Assembly: GCF_910594005.1 (NCBI RefSeq)
Contig: NC_057838.1
Span: 32,418,001-32,482,000, forward strand
Length of the DNA: 64,000 nucleotides
Source of the DNA: Cervus elaphus
Lineage: Eukaryota; Chordata; Mammalia; Artiodactyla; Cervidae
Direction of reading: 5' to 3'
The position numbers were made by a program, and so were the translations under genes. The number at the start of each line of letters is the position of its first letter. The stretch's first letter is position 1. This document shows, one piece after another, positions 12,187 through 21,046 of the stretch. The notes beneath the pieces were generated by a model. That model did not search any database, was not told the origin of the DNA, and was given only the letters and a program-made list of their open reading frames with translations.

Positions 12187-14925
12187 TATTAGTCTTGGTA
12201 AAGTATGATTTTATTAAGTGAAATCTGAATCCAGTTCCACATTCTACAGTCATTTGTACACTATCAGCAAAGCTGACAGAAGGCAAAATACTGGTGTAGA
12301 CATTGAGCTGATTCACTTCCCCAAATCTCAGTTTACACTTCTATAAAATGGAGACAATGAAAATACATGAAATAATGAGCACCAGACTAAAAAAATTAAA
12401 TAATGAGCATGAGACTTCTGTAAAACATTAAGTCATGATGTAAAGCCAGTAACTTCTGCGAGTAGTACTCCTCCTCCTAAGTAATAGAATTTCATATATT
12501 TCACATCTATGCTAAACTCTTTTGAAGAAGGACTGATTTTCATAAATATGTTGTCATTTCTTCTGCAGCACCTGCTGATTCAAAATGAAAGATTATTAAT
12601 TCACCTGTTTCTAAAAATGTGTCTTTCAGTTTCTATGGAAATTTCCATAAGGCATACAGGAAGCATTAGAAATATCAGAGTTGCCACAGCATGGGAATAT
12701 GAGGACATTTTACATTCTGCCAATGTCATCATAAGAAGTTAACAGCCATGGCTGTAGCTGCAATTTAAGTAGAATTCTTTTACCATACTTTACTGTGAAA
12801 TCTCCATCTTCCCACTATTTTCTATTTTCTACTGGAGTGTAAAGATAGGTCAAATGACTTTCTTTGATTTATGTTGAGTTCTCTTCCATCCCTCTTACAT
12901 TATGCTGTTCACCTTGTCTAATCAGAGATCCACACACCCTATGCCTCTTTGTACATCCTCAGAAAATATCTTTCTTCCAGATGCTGTACATATATTGCCA
13001 AGTTGTTCCAATGTAAAGACAGATTCCATAAGAAGGATTTCTGGGCAAATTATCACACAGTTTCAGGACTGAAAAGTGGAATAAAAAGCCATTAAGGGGT
13101 ATGGATTTGAGGAGCAGTCTTCACACTCCCTCAAGGCCTGTGCACTCTTTCATGAGACAAACTGGACAGTGCTTTTCCTCTGTGGTAGCTCTGGAGGCTT
13201 GAATTGTTCAGAGGAAACACCTTTCTGGTTTGGTTTTGTGTGGCAGCTTAAAATGGCACAAAGCACCCCTTCTTTTAAACTCAGGTTCATGAACTCATGA
13301 AAAGGAACCTAGTGGATGGGTTTTACCCTCACTCAGAATCCAGTAAAATTAAACTCCCTAAATAGACCTATGTGGGGTTTGTTAGCAGTAAAATTTGAGA
13401 AAACAATGAAGCTAAACCCCTCACTATGCCAAATTCTTTTACTCTTCTCAGATTTAGGAGGGTCAGTTGGATTACCTCACATAAGCAGACCATTTGAGTA
13501 AGAGTAATCTTACTTTATACACAACAGACAAGCATTGCATTTAATTCCTTCCATCTATTAAACAAAATCTATGAGAGATAAAAGAAAAGCTAAAATGAAT
13601 ATATATAATATATATATATATATTATATGTATACATATATATATTTGGTCAACATTCGGTAAATTATTACTAGTATTTAAACAAGTTATCACTGACAGGA
13701 CCATGTGGAGCAAATGCTATCATGCTATTTCAATAAAAAGTGCAAAGTGATCACAGCAAACGTATGTGTTAACAAAATTGATACCACCGTTTTCCTACCA
13801 GAATTGTTTCAAATTCCCTTACAAACCATTTAGGCTTTGTCAACACAGAAGTTCTTTTTTCTTTACTTTTAACGAAATGAAATTCTGTAGCAGACAGCTC
13901 CTATATTTTCTTTTTAAATTCAGAAACACAACACGTGCATCAAGTAGGAATTAGAAAGGTTTTCAACTGAAGTTAAAGCAAGTTACTTCTGCAGTTCATC
14001 TATTGTTCAGCAGGATCTGCCCATGGATCAGACAGGATTGTGTACCAGAACAAATTTCTTATACAAGCTTCAGGCAATGACCTTGTAAATTTTCCTTTGG
14101 TACAACCTCTGTGGCTTACATTACAAATCAGTCTCTAATCATACCTTCATTCCTTAAAAGCAAAACATCACTATTCAGCTTTCCCTTGTATTGTCACTTT
14201 CACGTCTGGATCAGATAAGCTTGGATAAGATCTCCCTTCAGGAATTTTTGTAATGTTCAGTTTCCGACAAAAAGTGCATTCTCAGTAGAAAAAGCTCATA
14301 GCTGCCAAATGTAGATTTAAACTGTCTAAATGACTTTATTACTTGAAAGTGTTTCTTAAATCCTTAAGGCAGTCTGAACCAGTGCTGATGAAAACCACTT
14401 GTATGTCTGAAATTTAACCCTTTTGTATCAGGATTCTGAATAATAATTCATCTATTTGGCTTGGGAGAGACTTAAAATTATCTAGTGTAAAAGTCTAGCT
14501 TTTATAAAACAGGAAAATGAGTCTCTGAGACATAAAGGTCGCAGAGGAAGACAAATTCAGAGCCCGAATCTATGTGCCTCTGTAACACTGCCAATATTCA
14601 GAGACCATCAACTGGGGTTGAAAGATGAGAATAAACGAGGTCAGGGGTCAGAATACCCTGACTTGAATCCTAGTTTTTCCATTCTCAAGCACCATGACGT
14701 GAGTCGTCTCGACTGTCTCAATCACTTTACATGTTATAGCACCAAGACATACAGTTAGAAATTTTAGATTACACTGCCCTAACTTCACATGATCAAGAAG
14801 CTCCTGCAGAGCCACTGGTGCAAAAATCATACTGCTCTCTTGGCATAAATATTGTTTGAGAATCCATAGAAAAACTGAATTGCATTCATTTTTTTCTGCC
14901 CAATTTCTATCCTTTTAGATATACT
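12187..14925. other. Unique sequence with a TA microsatellite
   Basis: Mostly unrecognised AT-rich DNA with no coding signature. The only structured piece is the TA run at about 13597-13646, listed separately. Confidence 0.5.
13597..13646. repeat. TA-rich microsatellite
   Basis: Alternating tatata with short interruptions (atatatataatatatatat then tatatgtatacatatatat). It is self-complementary and could form a hairpin, as such repeats generally can. Confidence 0.9.
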
Positions 14926-15146
14926 TGTGTGCGTGCATGCTAAGTCACTTCACTCATGTCCAACTCTTTGCGACCCCACAGACTGTAGCCCTCCAGGCTC
15001 CTCTCTTCATAGGATTCTCCAGGCAAGAATATTGGAGTGGGTTGCCACGCCCTCCTCCAGGGGATCTTCCTGACCCAGGGATGGAACCTGCATCTCTTAC
15101 ATCTCGTGTATTAGCAGGCGGGTTCTTTACGACAGTGAGAGAGCCA
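14926..15146 (-). repeat. Bov-tA SINE, minus strand
   Basis: Standard minus-strand Bov-tA. The head has an extra short insertion around 15090-15105 (ctcttacatctcgtgtatt), and the expected terminal 'accactgagccacca' is altered to 'acgacagtgagagagcca'. Confidence 0.88.
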
Positions 15147-15344
15147 CATTTTTACATTTCCAAGTTGTCTGAGGGTGCCTTATTGAAACCTCTAAATAAC
15201 AAAAACCAATATCTGTTTTCTAAGGAAATCAGTAAAGCCATAGATGAAACTATCGCTAGTTGCCCCTGGACCTATCTTAAGTGGAAAGGTTTCAAATTTG
15301 ATCTATGAAGATTGAATCTCACCTTTTGCATTCACAAAATTTTT

Positions 15345-16390
15345 ATTTATTTTTTCTTTTTTCCCAATTATTTTTATTAGTTGGAGGCTAATTACTTTAC
15401 AATATTGTAGTGGTTTTTGCCATACATTGACATGAATCAGCCATGGATTTACATGTGGTCCCCATCCTGAACCCCCCTCCCACCTCCCTCCCCATCCCAT
15501 CCCTCTGGGTCATCCCAGTGCACCAGCCCTGAGCACTTCTCTCATGCATCCAACCTGGGCTGGCGATCTGTTTCACACTTGATAATATACATGTTTCGAT
15601 GCTGTTCTCTCAGATCATCCCACCCTTGCCTTCCCACATAGAGTCCAAAAGTCTGTTCTATACATCTATGTCTATTTTTCTGTCTTGCGTATAGGGTTAT
15701 CATTACCATCTTTCTAAATTCCATATATATGTATTAGTATACTGTATTGGTCTTTATCTTTCTGGCTTACTTCACTCTGTATAATGGGCTCCAATTTTAT
15801 CCATCTCATTAGAACTTATTCAAATGTATTCTTTTTAAAGACTGAGTAATATTCCACTGAGTATATGTACCACAGCTTTCTTATCCATTCATCTGCTGAC
15901 GGGCATCTAGGTTGCTTCCATGTCCTGGCTATTATAAACAGTGCTGCGATGAACCTTGGGGTACATGTGTCTCTTTCAGATCTGGTTTCCTCGGTGTGTA
16001 TGCCCAGAAGTGGGATTGCTGGGTCATTTGGCAGTTCTATTTCCAGTTTTTTAAGGAATCTCCACACTGTTCTCCATAGTGGCTGTACTAGTTTGCATTC
16101 CCACCAACAGTGTAAGAGGGTTCCCTTTTCTCCACACCCTCTCCAGCATTTACTGCTTGTAGACTTTTGGATAGCAGCCATCCTGACTGGCGTGTAATGG
16201 TACCTCATTGAGGTTTTGACTTGCATTTCTCTGATAATGAGTGATGTTGAGCATCTTTTCATGTGTTTGTTAGCCATCTGTATGTCTTCTTTGGAGAGAT
16301 GTCTGTTTAGATCTTTGGCCCATTTTTTGATTGGGTCACTTATTTTTCTGGAATTCAGCTGCAGGAGTTGCTTGCTTTTTTTTTTTTTAA
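15345..16390 (-). mobile_element. L1 3' end (ruminant L1 type), 5'-truncated
   Basis: The plus strand runs from a T-rich tail through the 3' UTR (about 15360-15815) to the end of ORF2 (15816-16390). It is similar in age class to the copy at 58067-58564, with which it shares the 'agaaagatggtaa' and 'cagcccaggt'-type 3' UTR segments. The right end is a long T-run near 16376-16389. Confidence 0.93.
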
Positions 16391-16397
16391 GTTTCAA
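15816..16397 (-). pseudogene. L1 ORF2 C-terminus (truncated)
   Basis: An open frame of 193 codons encodes the C-terminal part of L1 ORF2p. Visible motifs are KKWAKDLNRHLSKEDIQMAN, the cysteine-rich CWRGCGEKGTLLHCWWECK, and WRFLKKLEIELPNDPAIPLLG. A full ORF2p has about 1,275 residues with endonuclease and reverse-transcriptase domains upstream, so this is a 5'-truncated remnant that cannot retrotranspose on its own. Its first few residues come from the A-rich junction and are not L1. The reading frame is unusually clean compared with the other L1 pieces in the window, suggesting a recent insertion. Confidence 0.9.
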
Positions 16398-16399
16398 TA

Positions 16400-16717
16400 C
16401 TCGTAGTTTTAATTAACAATTTTTAAAAGTTTTATTTTCAACCTTCTAATACTGTATGATTCAATTCCTTTTAGTAAAGTCTCAGGTTTATACAATCTTC
16501 ACTTCAATCAAATTTAGAACATTTTCATTACCACAAAAAGAAACCTCACACTCTATAGCCATCTATCTATCCCCTAGCTCTGGACTACAGCTAATATACC
16601 TTCTGTTTCTATCAGTTTGCTATTCTGGATATTTCATATGAATGGCATCATACAATATGTGGTCCTCTGTGACTGATTTCTTTCACTAGCATAAAGTTTT
16701 CAGGGTCATCTATACTT
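16400..16717 (-). mobile_element. Older L1 3' end, left half (split by BovB)
   Basis: The segment 'catttcatatgaatggcatcatacaatatgtggtcctctgtgactgatttctttcactagcataa' matches the antisense of an old L1 3' region. The homologous copy at 24765-25100 gives the expected continuation, and that continuation resumes at 20184, after the BovB. Confidence 0.8.
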
Positions 16718-17123
16718 CAGTTCAGTTCAGTCACTCAGTCGTGTCCGACTCTTTGCTACCCCATGAATCACAGCATGCCAGGCCTCCCTGTCCATCACCA
16801 ACTCCCGGAGTTTACTCAAACTAATGTCCATCAACTCGGTGATGCCATCCAGCCATGTCATCCTCTGTCACCCCCTTCTCCTCCTACCCCAATCCCTCCC
16901 AGCATAAAGGTCTTTTCCAATGAGTCAACTCTTCGCATGAGGTGGGCAAAGTATTGGAGTCAGCTTCAGTGTCAGTCCTTCCAATGAACACCCAGGGCTG
17001 ATATCCTTTAGGATGGACTGATTGGATCTCCTTGCAGTCCAAGGGACTCTCAAGAGTCTTCTCTAACACCACAGTTCAAAAGCATCAATTTTTCGGTGCT
17101 CAGCTTTCTTCATAGTCCAACTC

Positions 17124-17735
17124 TCACATCCATATATGACCACTGGTAAAACCATAGCCTTGACTAGACAGACCTTTGTTGGCAAAGTAATGTCTGCTTT
17201 TTAATATGCTGTCTAGGCTGGTCATAACTTTCTTTCCAAGGAGTAAGCGTCTTTTAATTTCATGGCTGCAATCACCATCTGCAGTGATTTTGGAGCCCCC
17301 CCCCCAAATAAAGTCTGACACTGTTTCCACTGTCTCCCCATCTATTTCCCATGAAGTGATGGGACCAGATGCCATGATCTTAGTTTTCTGAATGTTGAGC
17401 ATTAAGCCAACTTTCTCACTCTCCTCTTTCACTTTCATCAAGAGGCTTCTTAGTTCCTCTTCACTTTCTGCCATAAGGGTGGTGTCATCTGCATATCTGA
17501 GGTTATTGATATTTCTCCTGGCAATCTTGATTCCAGCTTGTGCTTCTTCCAGCCCAGCATTTCTCATGATGTACTCTGCATATAAGTTAAATAAGCAGAG
17601 TGACAATATACAGCCTTGACATACTCCTTCTCCTATTTGGAACCAGTCTGTTGTTCCATGTCCAGTTCTAACTGTTGCTTCCTGACCTGCATACAGGTTT
17701 CTCAAGAGGCAGGTCAGGTGGTCTGGTATTCCCAT
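17124..17735 (-). pseudogene. BovB copy A reverse transcriptase, C-terminal part
   Basis: A 203-codon frame carries the palm motif region of RTE reverse transcriptase. It has TGHGTTDWFQIGEGVCQGC (motif B region, usually G-VxQGc), then NNLRYADDTTLMAESEEEL with the catalytic YADD box, then KVGLMLNIQKTKIM. It follows the motif-A segment, which is in another frame after a small indel near 17790. The normal BovB polyprotein runs on past this frame; here a frameshift near 17150 ends it. The upstream motif-A aspartate is changed to asparagine, so the enzyme would be inactive whatever the frameshifts. Confidence 0.9.
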
Positions 17736-17793
17736 CTCTTTCAGAATTATCCACAGTTTATCACGATCTACACAGTCAAAGGCTTTGGCATAG

Positions 17794-18381
17794 TTAATAA
17801 AGCAGAAATAGACGTTTTTCTGGAACTATCTTGCTTTTTTGATGATCCCAGTGAATGTTGGCAATTTGATCTCTGGTTCCTTTGCCTTTTCTAAAACCAG
17901 CTTGAACATCTGGAAGTTCACGGTTCACATATTGCTGAAGCCTGCCTTGGAGAATTTTGAGCATTACTTTACTAGTGTGTGAGATGAGTGCAATTGTGTG
18001 GTAGTTTGAGCCTTCTTTGGTGTTGCCTTTCTTTGGGATAGGATTAAAAACTGGCCTTTTCCAGTCCTGTGGCCACTGCTGAGCTTTCCAAATTTGTTGG
18101 CATATTGAGTGCAGCACTTTCACAGCATCATCTTTCAGGATTTGAAATAGCTCAACTGGAATTCCATCACATCCACTAGCTTTGTTCATAGTGATGCTTT
18201 CTAAGGCCCACTTGACTTCACATTCCAGGATGTCTGGCTCTAGGTGAGTGATCATACCATCATGATTATCTGGGTCATGAAGATCTTTTTTGTACAGTTC
18301 TTCTGGGTATTCTTGCCACCTCTTCTTAATATCTTCTGCTTCTGTTAGGTCCATATCTTCTCTGTCCTTTATCGAACCCAT
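17794..18381 (-). pseudogene. BovB copy A reverse transcriptase, N-terminal part
   Basis: This 195-codon frame encodes the fingers region of the reverse transcriptase. NKASGCDGIPVELF, RPVFNPIPKKG, ALISHTSKVMLKIL and QAGFRKGKGTRDQI are the standard early RT blocks of RTE elements. The frame ends at 17794 through an indel within the FCFINYAKAFDCVD motif-A region. On the correct frame, motif A reads N where the catalytic aspartate belongs. It is 3'-contiguous with the C-terminal RT frame and belongs to one element. Confidence 0.9.
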
Positions 18382-18839
18382 GAAATGGGTTTTGCATGAA
18401 CATTTGCATGAAATGTTCCCTTGGTATCTCTAATTTTCTTGAAGAGATCTCTAGTCTTTCCCATTCTGTTGTTTTCCTCTATTTCTTTGCATTGCTTGCT
18501 GAGGAAGGCTTTCTTATCCCTCCTTGCTATTCTTTGGAACTCTGCATTCAAATGGGACTATCTTTCCCTTTCTCCTTTGCTTTTTGCTTCTCTTCTTTTC
18601 ACAGGTATTTGTAAGGCCTCCTCAGACAACCATTTTGCCTTTTTGCATTTCTCTTCCATGGGGATGGTCTTGATCCCTGTCTCCTGTACAATGTCACGAA
18701 CCTCCATCCATAGTTCATCAGGCACTCTGTCTATCAGATCTAGTCCCTTAAATCTATTTCTCACTTCCACTGGATAGTCATAAGGGATTTGATTTAGGTC
18801 ATACCTGAATGGTCTAGTTGTTTCCCCTAATTTTTTCAA
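18369..18839 (-). pseudogene. BovB copy A linker region (two broken frames)
   Basis: Two frames at 18558-18839 and 18369-18551 encode the lysine- and arginine-rich stretch between endonuclease and reverse transcriptase (IPMEEKCKKAKWLSEEALQI, then RIARRDKKAFLSKQCKEIEE). They are separated by a shift near 18555. No enzymatic motif is expected here. Confidence 0.85.
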
Positions 18840-18962
18840 TTTAAGTCTGAATTTGGCAATAAGGAGTTCATGATCTGAGCCACAGTCAGCTCCCAGCCTT
18901 GTTTTTGCTGACTGTATAGAGCTTCTCCATCTTTGGCTGCAAAGAATACAATCAATCTGATT

Positions 18963-19541
18963 TCAATGTTGACCATCCGGTAATGTACATGTGTAGAGTC
19001 TTCTCTTGTGTTGTTGGAAAAAGGTGTTTGCTATGACCAGTGCGTTCTCTTGGCAAAACTCTATTAGCCTTTTCCCTGCTTCATTCTTTACTCCAAGGCC
19101 AAATTTCCCTGTTATTCCAGGTGTTCCTTGACTTCCTACTTTTGCATTCCAGTCCCCTATAATGAAAAGGACATCTTTTTTGGGTGTTAGTTCTAAAAGG
19201 TCTTGTAGGTCTTCACAGAACTGTTCAACTTCAGCTTCTTCAGCGTTACTGGTTGGGGCATAGGCTTGGATTACCGTGAGACTGAATAGTTTGCCTTGGA
19301 AATGAACAGAGATCATTCTGTCATTTTTGAGATTGCATCCAAGTACTGCATTTTGGACTCTTTTGTTGACCATGATGGCTACTCCATTTCTTCTAAGGGA
19401 TTCCTGCCCACAGTTGTAGATATAATGGTCATCTGAGTTAAATTCACCCATTCCAGTCCATTTTAGTTTGCCTATTCCTAGAATGTCAACATTCACTCTT
19501 GCCATCTCCTGTTTGACCACTTCCAATTTGCCTTGATTCAT
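18963..19541 (-). pseudogene. BovB copy A apurinic-type endonuclease
   Basis: A 192-codon frame encodes the endonuclease/exonuclease/phosphatase-type domain that nicks target DNA. IIGDWNAKVG keeps the D and N of the conserved block. The usual ISELKW metal-binding glutamate reads GIGKLKW here, with lysine in place of glutamate. The frame is lost at PDGQH, just before the NQID and SDHELL blocks, which can still be read in other frames at about 18850-18960. RTE elements encode this domain N-terminal to the reverse transcriptase. Both the lysine substitution and the frameshift would kill activity. Confidence 0.9.
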
Positions 19542-20014
19542 GGACCTAACATTCCAGGTTCCTGTGCAATATTGCTCTTTACAGCATCAGACCTTGCTTC
19601 TATCACCAGTCACATCCACAACAGGGTACTGTTTTTGCTTTGGCTCCATCCCTTCATTCTTTCTGGAGTTATTTCTCCACTGATCTCCAGTAGCATATTG
19701 GGCACCTACCAACCTGGGGTGTTCCTCTTTCCGTAGCCTATCATTTTGCCTTTTCATACTGTTCATGGGGTTTTCAAGGCAAGAATACTGAAGTGGTTTG
19801 CCATTCCCTTCTCCAGTGGACCACATTCTGTCAGACCTCTTCACCATGACCCGACCGTCTTGGGTGGCCCCACACGGCATGGCTCATTTTCATTGAGTTA
19901 GACAAGGCTGTGGTCCAAGTGATCAGATTGGCTAGTTTTCTGTGATTATGGTTTCAATGTGTCTGCCCTTGATGCCCTCTTGTAACACCTACCGTCTTAT
20001 TTGGGTTTCTCTTA

Positions 20015-20183
20015 CCTTGGATGTGGGGTATCTCTTTATGGCTGCTCCAGCAAAGCACAGCCGCTGCTCCTTACCTTGGACGAGGGGTATCTCCTCATGC
20101 AGTCCCCCTGACCTTGAACGTGGGGTAGCTCCTCTCGGCCCTCCCTGCGCAGCCGCCGCTCCTTGGAGATGGGGTTGCTCCTC
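20015..20183 (-). promoter_or_regulatory. BovB copy A GC-rich 5' leader with repeated motif
   Basis: Four diverged plus-strand copies of a CCTTGGA-then-GGGGTA-type unit begin at about 20015, 20074, 20112 and 20161, in DNA richer in G+C and CpG than the surroundings. Its position at the 5' end suggests an internal promoter region. That function is inference; only the repetition and composition are visible. Confidence 0.6.
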
Positions 20184-20270
20184 TCACCTATGCTTAGCAT
20201 GTATCAATAGGTATTCTTTTTATTTAAATTTACAGTTTCCTTTTGTATATTTCACTTCCCTTCAACACAA
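20184..20270 (-). mobile_element. Older L1 3' end, right half
   Basis: After the BovB the sequence 'gcttagcatgtatcaataggtattctttttatt' continues the older L1 where the left half stopped at 16717. The same L1 family elsewhere reads 'tagcatg' then '..tac..cattcattttcagg'-like sequence. Confidence 0.75.
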
Positions 20271-20274
20271 TTAT

Positions 20275-20320
20275 ATGCACATATACAGACATATACATAT
20301 ACACATATATGTACATATAC
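20275..20320. repeat. CATATA-rich simple repeat
   Basis: An irregular tract of 'acatatac' units (atgcacatatacagacatatacatatacacatatatg). It ends exactly where the DDX21-like sequence begins. Confidence 0.8.
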
Positions 20321-20854
20321 GACTTCCGAGGACAGCGGGATGGCAATCAAGTCTTCAGGGGACAGTGTGAAGGCAACCAAGGTGTCAGGGGATAGTGGGA
20401 AAGAAGCAGAAGCTTCAGAGGACAGCGATCAGGAGGTGGCAACAAAAGTAACAGACTTTAAAACAAAGGCCAGAAGCGGAGTTTTAATAAACCATTTGGA
20501 CATTAATTTGAAGTAGAGGATTTATTTGGCAAAAACAGAACTATGTTCAGCAACGTGGAACTGAACATTATTTTTCATACAAAGTTAAAAGCACATTGTA
20601 TTTCCTTCCTGACCACTTGCTCAGTCCCCATCTCTTTGAGAGAGAAAAGCTTCATCTAAATTATTTCCTCTGATTGATGACTGTCATTTATAACTTAATT
20701 GCTCCTTCTGTCTTGGGTATTCCTTTGGAAAAGGTGTATGGATTCATTACATATTCTAATGTATTGTCTATATGCTATAAGATAAAATGAAGCCTGTATC
20801 TGCTGATACTTTTTAAGTTGACCTGTCTTTATACTTGAAATGTCTCTTAATAAT
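20321..20854 (+). pseudogene. DDX21: DDX21 retropseudogene, 3' end only
   Basis: Read from 20321 in frame, the peptide starts DFRGQRDGNQ, then has FRGQC, then FRGQRSGGGNKSNR, then NKGQKRSFNKPFGH and a TAA stop at 20504. This is the C-terminus of DDX21 (nucleolar RNA helicase 2), which carries FRGQR repeats and ends in a KSNR..NKGQKRSF..FGQ segment. In-frame stops at 20393 (TAG) and 20459 (TAA), and changed last residues, show it is broken. The following DNA to about 20854 continues as plausible 3' UTR until the Bov-tA. Only the last about 60 codons remain, so most of the cDNA was lost by 5' truncation. I saw no poly-A tail or target duplication, so L1-mediated insertion is inferred. Confidence 0.85.
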
Positions 20855-21046
20855 AGACTTCTCTGGTGGCTCAGATGGTAAAGATTCTCCTGCAGTGCAG
20901 GACCCTTAGGTCAGGAAGATCCCCTGGAGAAGGAAATGGCAACCCCCTCCAGTAATCTTCCCTGGAGAATTCCATGGACAGAGGAGCCTGGCAGGCTACA
21001 GTCCATGGGGTTGCAAAGAGCCAGGCATGACTGAGCAACTGTCACT
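20855..21046 (+). repeat. Bov-tA SINE, plus strand
   Basis: Starts 'agacttctctggtggctcag' and includes 'ctggagaattccatggacagagg' and 'caaagagccaggcatgactgag'. It ends near 21046, before a CA-rich tract. The head is slightly shortened, lacking about 10 bp near 'gacccttaggtcagg'. Confidence 0.9.

Larger units (their letters stand above)
16718..20183 (-). mobile_element. Near-complete BovB (copy A), nested in older L1
   Basis: A 3.47-kb BovB on the minus strand. It has a 3' UTR with ttcag repeats at 16716, ORF2 reverse transcriptase (about 17124-18400), a linker, an endonuclease (about 18850-19541), and a GC-rich 5' leader to about 20183. Twelve-bp words tcatctatactt (16706-16717) and tcacctatgctt (20184-20195), with two transitions, flank it and agree with the split of the old L1. 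The frame is broken by indels and catalytic changes, so it is inactive. Confidence 0.9.

Noticed and set aside
15865..16197. 110-codon forward reading frame
   Set aside because: It is the antisense of L1 ORF2 on the other strand; its apparent openness follows from the clean L1 frame.
20321..20520. Tandem ~30-bp repeat as a possible new repeat family
   Set aside because: The periodic 'aggaca/ggggacag' pattern is explained by the FRGQR repeats of the DDX21 C-terminus.
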